From: Saccharina japonica
Taxonomy: Eukaryota > Sar > Phaeophyceae > Laminariales > Laminariaceae
Length of the DNA stretch: 64,000 bases
Direction of reading: 5' to 3'
Assembly: GCA_008828725.1 (NCBI GenBank)
Contig: MEHQ01003082.1
Coordinates: forward strand, 291,641-355,640
This document shows positions 46,872 to 57,138 of the stretch, in pieces. The notes beneath the pieces were generated by a model. The model did not search any database, was not told where the DNA came from, and worked only from the letters and a program-made list of their open reading frames with translations. The position numbers and the translations under genes are program-made. Every line of letters begins with the position of its first letter. The first letter of the stretch is position 1.

Positions 46872-48450
46872 GTAAGACAATACTTTTGAAATGCAATTTA
46901 CTTTAAGGAGGAGACAGCTAGCTTTTCTAGCGTTCCATAGGGCTCGTCAATACCCCTCCACGCTACTCACATATGGGCCGTTGTGATTGAATCAAAGTTT
47001 TGTCGACAGTCCATATTTCCTGTAGCAATAGCAGACTATGAATAGGCATGATTATGACGTTTCTCAAATCGTTCAACTGTATGACACCCAGGAAAAAGTA
47101 TCAAACTAATTCACACGTACCTCTAGCTCTGATCCGAATCCTTCCGATAGGCACTCAATACAAGATACGAACAAACCGGGCGCCCCCGGTGGAGTAGTGG
47201 TTATACCTCATCACTTCCAAAGACAATGTCATGCCTTCAAATCCAGCCAAGTCGGGTGTGTTTCTTGTGATAACCGTCTCTTCAGGCTCCTATTCGTAGC
47301 ATGACTTGTAAATTTCCGACTACGGGAGGGAAGGGTTAGGGTCAGTTGCGTTACGACCGGGAAGGAGGCGGACTATAAAACACAGACACAAAACAAGAAA
47401 CAAGCCACCAACAAACACACAAACGAACTAACGAACGAACGAACGAACAGCAGTCCTGTATGGTCGCATTTTCCCAAACTCGCGAGGACATCTGGTCGTA
47501 GATTCAGGTTGTTTAATGTCGATGGGTTTCCTGTTTGCACCTCACAAACTCCAACGTAGTGGACCTTGCCCATTGTTGGCAAATGGGAGGGAGGTCTCGT
47601 CCTCCCGTGTTCCGATTTCTAGCATTACGTTAATTATGTAAGGAGTGCCACACAACTAATTGTCATATCATCGACGCTGCCCTGCTGGTCTGCCCTCCCA
47701 ACACCGAATCCCACCAACTTTTCGCCGTAGTCGAGCGCTATCCCCTATGACGACCAGGGTACGCAGAACAATGCGCTGGATTTGGACTCTGGGTATAGTT
47801 TTTTTTTTACCGGTATAAATATGCAATACCGATACGTATACGTGTAACCATGAAACAACCTAATAAAAGACTACAGTACGTATCAAGCAATTCGCATGGG
47901 TAGGGCAAGTCGGGAGACCAAATTGTCATATTCGGCATGACAGTCTAGATCCCGTGTTGATTTCGCTGGTTGACCACTTTGTGTGTTCGAGATGTAATAT
48001 GTGATTGTTTGCCCAAATAGCTCGATTCTGGCCTCGCCGCCCGAATCATGTATGTCACTCTGAGACTGGCGTGGTCTCAACACCGATGTATGCCAACGTA
48101 TCACAACATACCCAACCGATGCATTAACGATAACAACTTCCAGACAGCAGGGACAGCAGCAGCAGCAGCAGAGAGAATCGACCGCTAGATGCGCTTAGGA
48201 AATAGGGCGACATCACGCTTGAACATCGTTCACAATCGCATGATGAACGAAGCCTTGTACAGCAACAAACATGATGGTGATACGGCACCGTCTTGAACAG
48301 ATACGAAGTATCGTTTACTCTTGTCGTATAGCGGTACCAGGGAATATGTGGTGATACATCACCGCATTGCACATATATTGTTTGATCGTGTCGTATATCG
48401 GCATTAGGGAACATGTGCCCCCCCCCGCACACACGACGGGGGGGTCACGA
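46872..48450. other. Intronic or intergenic sequence with repeats
   Basis: It begins with the splice donor of the beta-helix exon, but no acceptor and continuing repeat exon could be identified. It contains a SINE-like head at 47172, an (AACG) microsatellite near 47425-47450 and a CAG run at 48153. Confidence 0.45.
47172..47250 (+). repeat. tRNA-like SINE head, family S3
   Basis: CCCCGGTGGAGTAGTGGTTA contains an A-box-like core, and GCCTTCAAATCC about 37 bases later is B-box-like. Stem pairing is poor. One copy only in this window. Confidence 0.35.
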
Positions 48451-51400
48451 TGAGGTTGGCTTGCCCCGAGCGAGATTGGTTTAAAAGTATGTTATTAGTA
48501 TCGGTCCCTTAGCAGTACCACAGGCAAGCGCAAACACCAGCGCAAGCGAGCAGCAGAGAGAGTGTCTTCACGAGTCCGCAAGCCCATCAAGACAAAACAC
48601 AAAATATAATATCGAATGCCAATTGCCCGAACCGACACAAAGCCCGACATACAACTGTCATATACAGGATTTCCAACGAACACCCTCCTAACTTCTTTAC
48701 ATGACAGTAGTATCGACCATGTCGAAATAAGTAGACTCAAAACCCTCACCCGAAACCAAACAAAAAATGGCAAGAGGAAACCCATCTTCATGAGCGAAAG
48801 CCTCTTCCATACTTCTACTTCCAACCGTTGGAATCAATTGAAACTACAACAGCCGCGTCACAACCTAAAATTCTACTGCCATTACACGCGAGGTCTCCCG
48901 GACAAAAACAAAACTCTTTGTCCCCTGCGTTAGTGCAGAACCACTCAGTTGTGAATTAATCAAAATATAATTTTATTTCATCTTCTGAATCATCAAATAA
49001 GTCAATCAACCATCAAGTTCCAGAAAAAAAATAATTTCGTTTTTCTCCCACGCGAACAACTACTACTGCTATCTTCGCAAAATGATACTATTGGTAGAAC
49101 AGCCAATTGCAAAAGATAAATAAACTTACCCTCCTAACGAAAGACGCCCGCAAAATCCAATATACTCAGTTACTACCATCAATACCACACACCATAGCAA
49201 TGCACAAACTCCCAAGGTGCATCTAAGTACCGACATCCCCATTGAATCCCGCATAAACACAGAATGTCATGATCATTCCTCAGCCCCCTGTAACCCGTCC
49301 CGTTAGACAAAGTAGTAAGTAGCGGCCAAGCAACAGATCATACCGCGAAACTACTATCATGCAGAGTACTCACTGCTGGCCAAAGCTACCGCATTTCATC
49401 TCCCAACCATTTTAGCCCGTCCAGGACGTCTAAGTGACGTATTGGAATTATAGGATTTTAGCTACTCATCCAAACCAGCCATTGTTGCCCTTCAGGAACA
49501 CCTAGTCATGGTTTTCATGGTTTCCTCCAGGTGAATTAGTGACGAAGTGCCTACTGGCTGTAGTGAAACGACCCTTCTACTCCTAAAGGGGAAATGGGGG
49601 GGTCGTTGGTTTTCTTTTATTTGTGGCTCGGAATCAACACACCCCGCCGCAAACAATCAATCTCCTATAGTATATACCGAACGCACGACGTAATTCTCCA
49701 GAAAAACGAACGGTTCTCTACCATTCATAAATTCAATCCTAGTCGCAAACGGTACATCTCTCCATTTGTACGCTCAAAAGCATATTCAATCATACGGGTA
49801 AGTGTATTTCTCGTAAAGGAAACCAAACCCTCTTTGCGAGAGACCTACCCCTCCAAATATGCCCCTCGTCGTTCCTCGAAATACGGGGTGCAATTCCCCA
49901 GCCAACGATACTCACATCTGTGCTATCTACGGCATCCCCACCCGTCTGCAGCTGCTGTCGCTGCTGCTGTTGCTGCTCGCTGTTGCTGTCGCTGCTGCTG
50001 TCGCTGCTCGCTGTTGCTGTCGCTGCTGCTGTCGCTGCTGCTGCCGTGAAGCGCGCCCGGTCCCGCCGAGCACTAGCTAGGCAGGCGCTATTCTACTCGT
50101 GTATAAATGCTGCAGTGGTCACGAAATCTTCCGGCGCCCGCCAACCCCACCACACCACCTCTCCGTAGCAGGGTGCACGTGGTACTTGCACGCGACTTAT
50201 CCCCCCACCGCCTGTACTGTAGACGTCATGGGGGCGCATGGCCCAGCTTCGACCATGCGTCTGTTCGCGGATTGGACAGACACGTATGCTCCCCACATCT
50301 GCCCTTCACCTCCACAAACTCCTGTGAAGTGACCCTCACCAAACATACGGCGGGGGTGCCCACGGTTTTTTACCGTAGGAAGTTTTAGCTACTGCTGCGG
50401 GCAGTAACTGCTCCATTTTTAAAACGTCGTTTCAACCATCGCGAGCACACCTTTCTCCGACGTTTCATACTCCTCCGATGAGCACTCCCGTCGTCACCGC
50501 ATCGCCACAAAGCTCACCGTAGCGAATGCCTTCCGCCCATCCACGAAACCACGGAGATGCCCAAGACATACATCCCCCTTGGGGCTTTTAGGTACTGCTA
50601 TGAGGCAGTAGCTGCTTCATCCACTACTACCCGTAGCTTGTACGTGGGGCTGACGCGCCACGATTTCCTCCCACCCACCAAACGACGGGGGTGCCCGAAG
50701 ACATACATCCTCTTCGGGACTTGTAGCTACTGCTGCCGTGCAGCAGACAGTAGCCGCTCCCGAGAACGACGCCGCATCCGCGGTATCATCTCAGGCACTC
50801 TCTTCATATAAAAGACGGCCCTCGGTCCTCACAACCGGGGTCCACGTATACCACATACTATAAATAAGCATACTATACCAACCATTCAAACTGTCTTCAG
50901 CATTTCAGCTCGAAAAGATATTATATCGTATGACGACTGCGAGGCAACACGGCACAAGCATGTTGTTGTATAGCACTACCTATCAATAGCCTATGAGTTC
51001 ACGGGACTTGGGGAAGCTTGAGGTACAAGTACTTGACCTGATACTTCCCGTGCATACGTCGAGGTCATTACTCCCGGAGCCATAAGGTATCGCTCCCGCG
51101 AGCCCCGACCTCAACGTACTGGTCTCTCTCCACTCGAAACTGTGGAGCATCACTCATACTCGCACCTGTTCCTCGGCCTCGAAGAGATGCACGGCCAAAC
51201 TTGACTCTGCCCCCAAAGCCTGCCGACCCCTCCAGACGACACTCCGTGCTTGTCAGGGAACAGCTCACCATGAGGCTGCCCTCCTTGCTCCCTTTGCCAC
51301 CACCGGGGACTCCCGACGATGGAGGTACAGCATTCCTCCCTGCTGTACCTGCGGTGGCTACCTCCCCACCGGACCCTCGCTGCTGCGCCTTGCTATCTCG

Positions 51401-51783
51401 AGTAGTTCTCCGAAAAGCTCGTCTCCAAAAGCATAATGATCCTCACACCAAACTCCTCAGCTCCTCGGAAATCAAAACCCCAGCGCCAATAATTTCTCCC
51501 CCGAGACCTTCAACTTCGCCGTCGATGAGGCTGCCGAATCGAGACTCGCGTGTTGGCTTGCCCCGAGCGAGATTGGTTTAAAATAAACAAACAATTAGTA
51601 TCGGTCCCTTAGCAGTACCACAGGCAAGCGAAAACACCAGCGCAAGCGAGCAGCAAAGAGAGTGTCTTCACGAGCCCGCAAGCCCATCAAGACAAAACAG
51701 AAAATATCGTATCGAATGCTAATTGCCAAAAACCGACCCAAAGCCCGACATAAAACTGTCATATACAGGATTTCCAACGAACA
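48451..51783 (-). mobile_element. Small LTR-bounded element without genes, fossil
   Basis: Direct repeats of about 232 bases (48451-48682 and 51551-51783) begin TG and end CA, and are about 95% alike by eye. Immediately inside the left repeat the minus strand has a purine-rich AAGAAGTTAGGAGGG tract, as expected for a polypurine tract before a 3' LTR, which gives minus orientation. The 2.87-kb interior has no gag or pol motif, only a GCTGTC/GCTGTT simple repeat (49945-50045) and a partial tandem repeat. No clear target duplication or primer site was seen. Non-autonomous (LARD- or TRIM-like) class. Confidence 0.55.
49945..50045. repeat. GCTGTCGCTGCT simple repeat
   Basis: Alternating GCTGCTGTC and GCTGTTGCTG triplet runs inside the small LTR element. 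The open frames over it encode Leu/Ala/Cys tracts only. Confidence 0.85.
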
Positions 51784-51840
51784 AATGACGCAGCCAATCT
51801 ACTAACATTCGGAAGTGTGGATGTCGCTGTAATACACGAG

Positions 51841-52289
51841 TGTAACGAAGGATTCGAGCTGTTATAGATGTACGCACCCTGGTCTCCAATCCACCTGTCC
51901 CTAGTTTCTCACCACTTCGTAGTTCGTTTCCTTTCCGTACATGCTTTCAGGTTGGCTTGCGTCCTTGGCTTCCTTCTGGTACAACAGCTTCCTGTAAAGA
52001 CCAGTCTTCTGTCTGCTAACTCCTCTTCGTTCCTCTTGTGCTACACAGCAGATCTCCGTACCAAACCTTCGACAATACCTTGCTGTAACGATCGCTCTAC
52101 TCAATCTCGCTTCGCAGTCACGCACGCGCAAGTTATCTTCCATTTTCCCCTCGGATTGGTTTTGTGTTTTGGTTTGTTTTCGGACTACCCAAGAGCGGTG
52201 CTCCTCTGAACTGATAGGGAGTTACACCGATCTAGGAAGCATTCCGTTACGTACGTAGTTTACGTTACGTATGCCATTCCGCCGCAACA
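51841..52289 (-). repeat. 3' LTR of the Ty3-type element
   Basis: 449-base terminal repeat matching 60433-60882. TG...CA termini; the flank outside is CGAG. Confidence 0.9.
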
Positions 52290-52297
52290 CCCCCCCA
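52290..52297 (-). other. Polypurine tract
   Basis: The minus strand reads TGGGGGGG directly before the 3' LTR start TGTTGCGG. Short but correctly placed. Confidence 0.6.
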
Positions 52298-52678
52298 GTA
52301 CGGTTTCCTAAGAATACCGTGCTAACCGGGCTGCGGACACACTGGAGTAAGAGTGAGGGCCTTTTCCCACACTTAATCGTGTTTCGATTACCGTGAGGCT
52401 CGAATGAGCGGCGTCTACCATTTTAATGGAAAGGCGTCACCCCGGGGGTAGGGACCCTGAGCCTTGCGTTTTTTCGCGTTGGGTCCCAGATCGGTACTGC
52501 TGGACTTGCTAGAATTTCTCATCAAGCGCACCAGCTGAAAGCCTCTTATCCAACCACTTCCCGACTTTTCCCGTTAACCCGGGTAGGCCAAGGTCTTGAT
52601 CCCGTTCGCTAGTCGATCTTCGGCTAACGTCTTCTCCCGCTCTCCATCGAACTCTATTCGCGTTTACAGGGAACCGGA

Positions 52679-55600
52679 TTACGAATTTCCAGTTCTCCTA
52701 GCTTTCAGGATCTCACGTTCGTTGAGTTCCTCCCAATCTCCGTCTGAGTACCGAACCCGCCAGTACGGTGACTTGTAGTCGAAGATCTTCGAAAGGTGAC
52801 GCTTCTTATTTCCTTCAGCGCCCGCGAATTCTCTCCAGATCACGGTCCTCACGGGGTGTTGTTTCAACGCATGTTCACGGTCGATTGCATCTCTTTCCTT
52901 CCGTGTTAGCATCGAAGACGGCCTTGCCCGACACTCCGCTTCGTGATATGTCTCCCACAGTGCATGGAAAACGTCCAGCTGTAAGGGGGTGAAACTGTCT
53001 CGCGTCTCTTCCTCGGACAGCCACTGCGACTCTGAACCATCCACGAATCGCCCCTTGTATCGCCACTTCCAAGCGTTGCCCTGACCCATCACAGCCTCTC
53101 TGTCTATTAGGGTATACATAGGCGACGCTACAATCGACGGCTCCGCAAGTGCGAAGTCAACTCCCCATGCCAGGTGAGCAAACTCGTCCTCGAAGTCGTG
53201 ACGGAGGTTGTCCGGACGTAAGTGGAACATCTTGATGTTCGCTGCTGACGCTCTCCGTCGGCGAATCCCTCGCCCATTCATCGTGACGATGTAGCTGAGT
53301 CCTGGTAAGACAACTTCAGTCACCTCCCAAGGTCCGGTCCAGTGCTCGTGGGCTAGTTTATGATGGATCCCCTCTCTTGCCATCACAGACTCCGCCTCCT
53401 TCACCAGTACCTTGTCTCCGACAACCACACGGGTTCCTACCGAGGTCCGACCGATTTCAGCATTCCGACTCTCGCGAGTTTTCTGCCTGTCATCATGTCT
53501 TTTCAATAGAGCTTCCCGTACATCTCGTACCTCCTTGTACGCTTGACGTTTGTCGGCCACGTAACTGTGCATCCCGCCCCTGAAATCACCACCATCGATC
53601 TCGGGGTGCGTAGCATCAAGTTGCGTGCGCGCATCACGACCGAAGAAAAGACGGAAGGGAGTTGGCTTCCCCGGCAAGCGCAGGTCCGGCGTGGTACGAT
53701 GGATCCACAGTGCCGGCTGTACGTACTCGTCCCATCTGCGTGGCCAGGTCTTGCACAGTTCTCCTAGTGCTTCGTGTAGCCACCCCCCCAGTCTCTCCAC
53801 CGTCCCCTGCGCACGAGGATGGTCGGCAGGCCCATAGGCGATGGTCACGTTCAACCACTTGCATAAGTGTTGCATCACCTCTGCCGTGAACTCGGATCCC
53901 GGATCACTGCGAACATACAGCGGTAGCCCAAAAGTAAGCATCACTTCAAGCAGTTTCTTCGCTACTCCGAGTGCTTCTTTCGTGGGGAGCGGGAAGGCGA
54001 ACAAGAACTTGCTGGCTTTGTCGACTGCCACCAGTAGAACTTTGTTGCCTGCGTCCGACTTCACCCCCATGTCCTGGATGTCGACTTCGAGTACCTCCCC
54101 GGGTCGCAGAAACCTCGCCGGTAGCATGGCAACCCGTTGACTCGCTGATCGCTTGCGACGCCTGCACCCACACGAGAGGACGTAGTCTCTCACGTCCCTG
54201 ATGAGGGTAGGCCAGCAATACCGACGACTAACCAAGGCTGTAGTTCTCGCCGTCCCTGGATGCCCATAGGTGCTGTGCGCCAGCGCCATAATCCCTGGAA
54301 CGAGAGATTGGGGAACTGCAAGTCGTGGGACCTTTCCCAGAGGTGCTACCCACAAGAGGCCATTGTCATCCATCACATAATCGCCACCTCCTGTTCCTCG
54401 GTTTCCCACTTCCTGGAGTTCTTCCCAAATCCTGCCAAGTACCCTATCTTCGCACTGCCTCTGCATCAGCTGTGGCGTGTCTTGGAGAATAGCTGTCACC
54501 TTTTCCAGCATGGGCGGCTCCGACCGCTGGGACTCCTTGGCCTCTTTCCCTGATCCGCTTGAACGGCTGCTGGTGTCCTTCGGTGGTTCCTCCAAAGGAT
54601 CTCGTTGCCGTTTCGGTTTTGGGATGGGCTCTCTCTGCCCCTTGCGTTTGCGTGGACGATCAACTTCCACTGGTAGCTCAGTAGTAGTGATTGTCTGCGT
54701 CGGTGCATTCTCCATCTCCTCCTCCTCAGGTAACGGTGGTTCTGCCTCCCAGACTACCTCCGGTTCCTGGGGAGTGGCCTTCGCCTGCGATCTCGTGACC
54801 GCTCTTGTCACCCCCAAGGTTTCTGCTGCTGCGAGGTAATCCTCAAACACCACGCAGGCCAGTCCTTCCAGTTCCACGACCTCTGGCACCGGTTTCCCCA
54901 GTAAGCCTTGAACAGCTAGTTCAACTAACACTGCTCGTAGCATTGGAGGGGACGTGAAATCTGCGATGACGTTCGCCGCTGCGCTTTGGCTGACCGTCTG
55001 CGGGATCACATAGTGTTCCTGTCCTGTGGTGATCTTGGCGTAGTCGTTGAAGTGCAACTCCTCAGCTTCTTCAAGGCGTGCCGTATCCGCTGGGTGTGCG
55101 ACATACCCTTCGGTTGGCTTTTCCCCCATGATGTGAACACGGTTCAAAGAGATGATGGGTTCGCTGAACGAATAAACCGCTCGCTCTCCGATGCCTCTCT
55201 TCAGGAAGTATGCGCCTCTTCGTCCCAGAAATTCCCCCAATTCCTGAACTGGTTGCTTTACCTTCTCCAACCTCCGCTTCCAAACGGCTAACTTCCCCTT
55301 CGTGGCAAGGCCTCCCTTGATTCCTACCACGAATGTCCGTTTCCTCCTCCACGGAATCCCTACTTGGCTCGCCGATATCTCCGCCTTGTCCACGATGTAT
55401 GACTCTCGTTCCAAAGCAGGGAGAATCTCGTCGTTCCATTCCGTCGTTCGCAGAAGGTTGCCCAAACATTCGAGTATAAAAACTCGCGCGTCTGAGGCGA
55501 TGGCAGCTTTGACTAAGCTACTCGCTCTGGATACTCCTTCCTTCTCTCGTACCCCTTCAAACCTCCTGCAGGTGTCACGGACCACCACGTCTGGTTTCAC

Positions 55601-56134
55601 CTCTCTCAACATGCTTAGGCATTCCTGTGACCCTGTTGTCACCCTGAGTAGCCTCGCACCGTTGTCCAGTCCGTTTGCTCTGATGCATTCCAGTGCTGTC
55701 CAGTCCTGGTCTACCGCTCCTCTGACCGTCAGCAATCCCTCCGATGCAAGGATGCTGCCTCCCCCCCCACAGTCGAGCATGACCACCACTGGAAGCTCCG
55801 GTGCAATAACAAGCTCGGCCTGTTGAGTATCTGCCTCAGATGGGTCTGCGGGTGTGAATGCGACGGCTGCCAGCACTGCAAGACTTTGAGTACTAGTTTC
55901 GTCCACACCTTCCACTCCTAAGGTTTCGAGGTGTACGCCGTCGAGCACTGGCCCCTGTGGCCCTTTGTAAACGTTTGGCAACGACCCGTCTCCTGGAAAA
56001 GAGTTGTCGAAATCCTCGATCACGTTGCTCTTGTTCGGTAACCGCGACATGGCGTACTTGCACTTCCTCCACCGTGTTCGGCCTTGACAGCTGCGTGATA
56101 GCATCAATCTTGCTCGGGGCCGGCCTTGTACCAA
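52679..56134 (-). CDS. Pol C-terminal part: methyltransferase-like domain, integrase, chromo-like tail (fossil element)
   Basis: 1151-codon open frame. Residues about 115-395 resemble a C5-cytosine DNA methyltransferase: a Gly-rich cofactor loop VVVMLDCGGGGS (about 116-127), an acidic second strand VDQDW (141-145), an ISASQVGIPWRRKRTFVVGI block matching motif VIII (253-272), and a C-terminal SQSAAANVIADF resembling motif X (382-393). After a charged, low-complexity linker come the integrase HHCC zinc finger (H620, H625, C655, C657 region) and the DDE core (VDIQD, RSDPGSEF, TVERLG, about 684-781). A chromo-like end (WRVRYSDGDWEELNEREI) closes the protein. No RNase H is recognisable. Whether the methyltransferase-like part is active cannot be judged from sequence alone. 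Confidence 0.8.
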   Translation of the reverse strand: MVQGRPRARLMLSRSCQGRTRWRKCKYAMSRLPNKSNVIEDFDNSFPGDGSLPNVYKGPQGPVLDGVHLETLGVEGVDETSTQSLAVLAAVAFTPADPSEADTQQAELVIAPELPVVVMLDCGGGGSILASEGLLTVRGAVDQDWTALECIRANGLDNGARLLRVTTGSQECLSMLREVKPDVVVRDTCRRFEGVREKEGVSRASSLVKAAIASDARVFILECLGNLLRTTEWNDEILPALERESYIVDKAEISASQVGIPWRRKRTFVVGIKGGLATKGKLAVWKRRLEKVKQPVQELGEFLGRRGAYFLKRGIGERAVYSFSEPIISLNRVHIMGEKPTEGYVAHPADTARLEEAEELHFNDYAKITTGQEHYVIPQTVSQSAAANVIADFTSPPMLRAVLVELAVQGLLGKPVPEVVELEGLACVVFEDYLAAAETLGVTRAVTRSQAKATPQEPEVVWEAEPPLPEEEEMENAPTQTITTTELPVEVDRPRKRKGQREPIPKPKRQRDPLEEPPKDTSSRSSGSGKEAKESQRSEPPMLEKVTAILQDTPQLMQRQCEDRVLGRIWEELQEVGNRGTGGGDYVMDDNGLLWVAPLGKVPRLAVPQSLVPGIMALAHSTYGHPGTARTTALVSRRYCWPTLIRDVRDYVLSCGCRRRKRSASQRVAMLPARFLRPGEVLEVDIQDMGVKSDAGNKVLLVAVDKASKFLFAFPLPTKEALGVAKKLLEVMLTFGLPLYVRSDPGSEFTAEVMQHLCKWLNVTIAYGPADHPRAQGTVERLGGWLHEALGELCKTWPRRWDEYVQPALWIHRTTPDLRLPGKPTPFRLFFGRDARTQLDATHPEIDGGDFRGGMHSYVADKRQAYKEVRDVREALLKRHDDRQKTRESRNAEIGRTSVGTRVVVGDKVLVKEAESVMAREGIHHKLAHEHWTGPWEVTEVVLPGLSYIVTMNGRGIRRRRASAANIKMFHLRPDNLRHDFEDEFAHLAWGVDFALAEPSIVASPMYTLIDREAVMGQGNAWKWRYKGRFVDGSESQWLSEEETRDSFTPLQLDVFHALWETYHEAECRARPSSMLTRKERDAIDREHALKQHPVRTVIWREFAGAEGNKKRHLSKIFDYKSPYWRVRYSDGDWEELNEREILKARRTGNS

Positions 56135-57098
56135 GCCTATCCACGATCATGCCGACGAACTCCATGACCGACTGACAGAAACGCGATTTCTGGAGATTGA
56201 CGGTAAGACGTCCTTGCCGTAGACATTCGAGCGTTTCTCGAAGCAGCCCCCAATGATCTTCAAGGGTTTTCGACGGGATGGCGATGTCGTCCAACCAGTT
56301 ATTGATTCCTTTATCCTTGACTGGCAACAGTCGCCCTCCCACGCAGTTGGCAAACGCGGATGGCACTGTCTTCAACCCGAAGCCGCAGCGAACGCACTTG
56401 TTCAGCTTCCCATCAGCGTTTCGAAACGTCGTCAGGTGTCCATCGTCTTCATGGATCTCGAGCTGTAAGAATCCTGAAGCCAAATCGATGCTGGAGAGAT
56501 ACTTCGACCCTTCCATCTCGTCCATAATGTGCTGCAGGTCCCCGAGTCCACCACTCTGTGACTTGAGCAGTGCATTGGTACCTCGAAAATCCTGCACAAC
56601 CCGTACAGTCCCGTCTTTCTTGCGAGCCGTCGAACAATTGGCAGCCCACTCGGAAGTTGGTTTCGATGGTTTCACCGCGCAAAAGTGATACCACTCGGCA
56701 TATATCGCTCCTATTGCGGCTTCTCCGACCTCTTTCGGGGCGAATGGTACCCACGATGAGGATGATGTCGGCCGGAAACCCTCCTCACCATCGAAACTGA
56801 TGATACTTCGATGATCCGTCATGAACGCGGCTCCAAGCACCATCGCGTACGGGAGTCCTTTCACCACCCGGAAATTCACACGGAATATCTGGTCGACCGG
56901 TGCAAAGACCAGCGGTAGCAAGCACGAGTTTACCACTTCCATCGGGGGTATGGCGCTGTTCTTTGGGTTTGCTGCGGTAAGTAGGCCCTTTTCCGTTGGA
57001 CTCACCAGCGATTTGCCCCAACCGTCACTTTCCTCAATGGACTCGGTGAACTGCCGTGACACGTAGTTTCCTACACCTGCCCCAGTATCCACCAGCAC
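55893..57098 (-). CDS. Pol N-terminal part: aspartic protease and reverse transcriptase (fossil element)
   Basis: 401-codon frame. A retropepsin-type LVDTGAG lies at residues 2-8 with the supporting YAMVLGAAFM strand at 84-93. Reverse transcriptase motifs follow: DGTVRVVQDFRGTNALL (162-178), SSIDLASGFLQLEI (202-215), TVPSAFANCVG (244-254), NNWLDDIAIPS (266-276, the YxDD-box position) and VNLQKSRF. The order protease-RT and the motif spelling are those of Ty3-type elements. It overlaps the next frame, in which the rest of Pol is encoded. Ty3-group elements are known to express Pol parts by read-through or frame change, but this is not demonstrated here. Confidence 0.85.
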   Translation of the reverse strand: MLVDTGAGVGNYVSRQFTESIEESDGWGKSLVSPTEKGLLTAANPKNSAIPPMEVVNSCLLPLVFAPVDQIFRVNFRVVKGLPYAMVLGAAFMTDHRSIISFDGEEGFRPTSSSSWVPFAPKEVGEAAIGAIYAEWYHFCAVKPSKPTSEWAANCSTARKKDGTVRVVQDFRGTNALLKSQSGGLGDLQHIMDEMEGSKYLSSIDLASGFLQLEIHEDDGHLTTFRNADGKLNKCVRCGFGLKTVPSAFANCVGGRLLPVKDKGINNWLDDIAIPSKTLEDHWGLLRETLECLRQGRLTVNLQKSRFCQSVMEFVGMIVDRLGTRPAPSKIDAITQLSRPNTVEEVQVRHVAVTEQEQRDRGFRQLFSRRRVVAKRLQRATGASARRRTPRNLRSGRCGRN

Positions 57099-57138
57099 CG
57101 CAATCGGAAGTCGCCGGCTGGGGTGTTCGAGAGCCTCC

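Noticed and set aside
53377-55826. Many plus-strand frames up to 174 codons across the Ty3-type pol region
   Set aside because: Antisense shadows of the minus-strand pol frame; no independent motifs.
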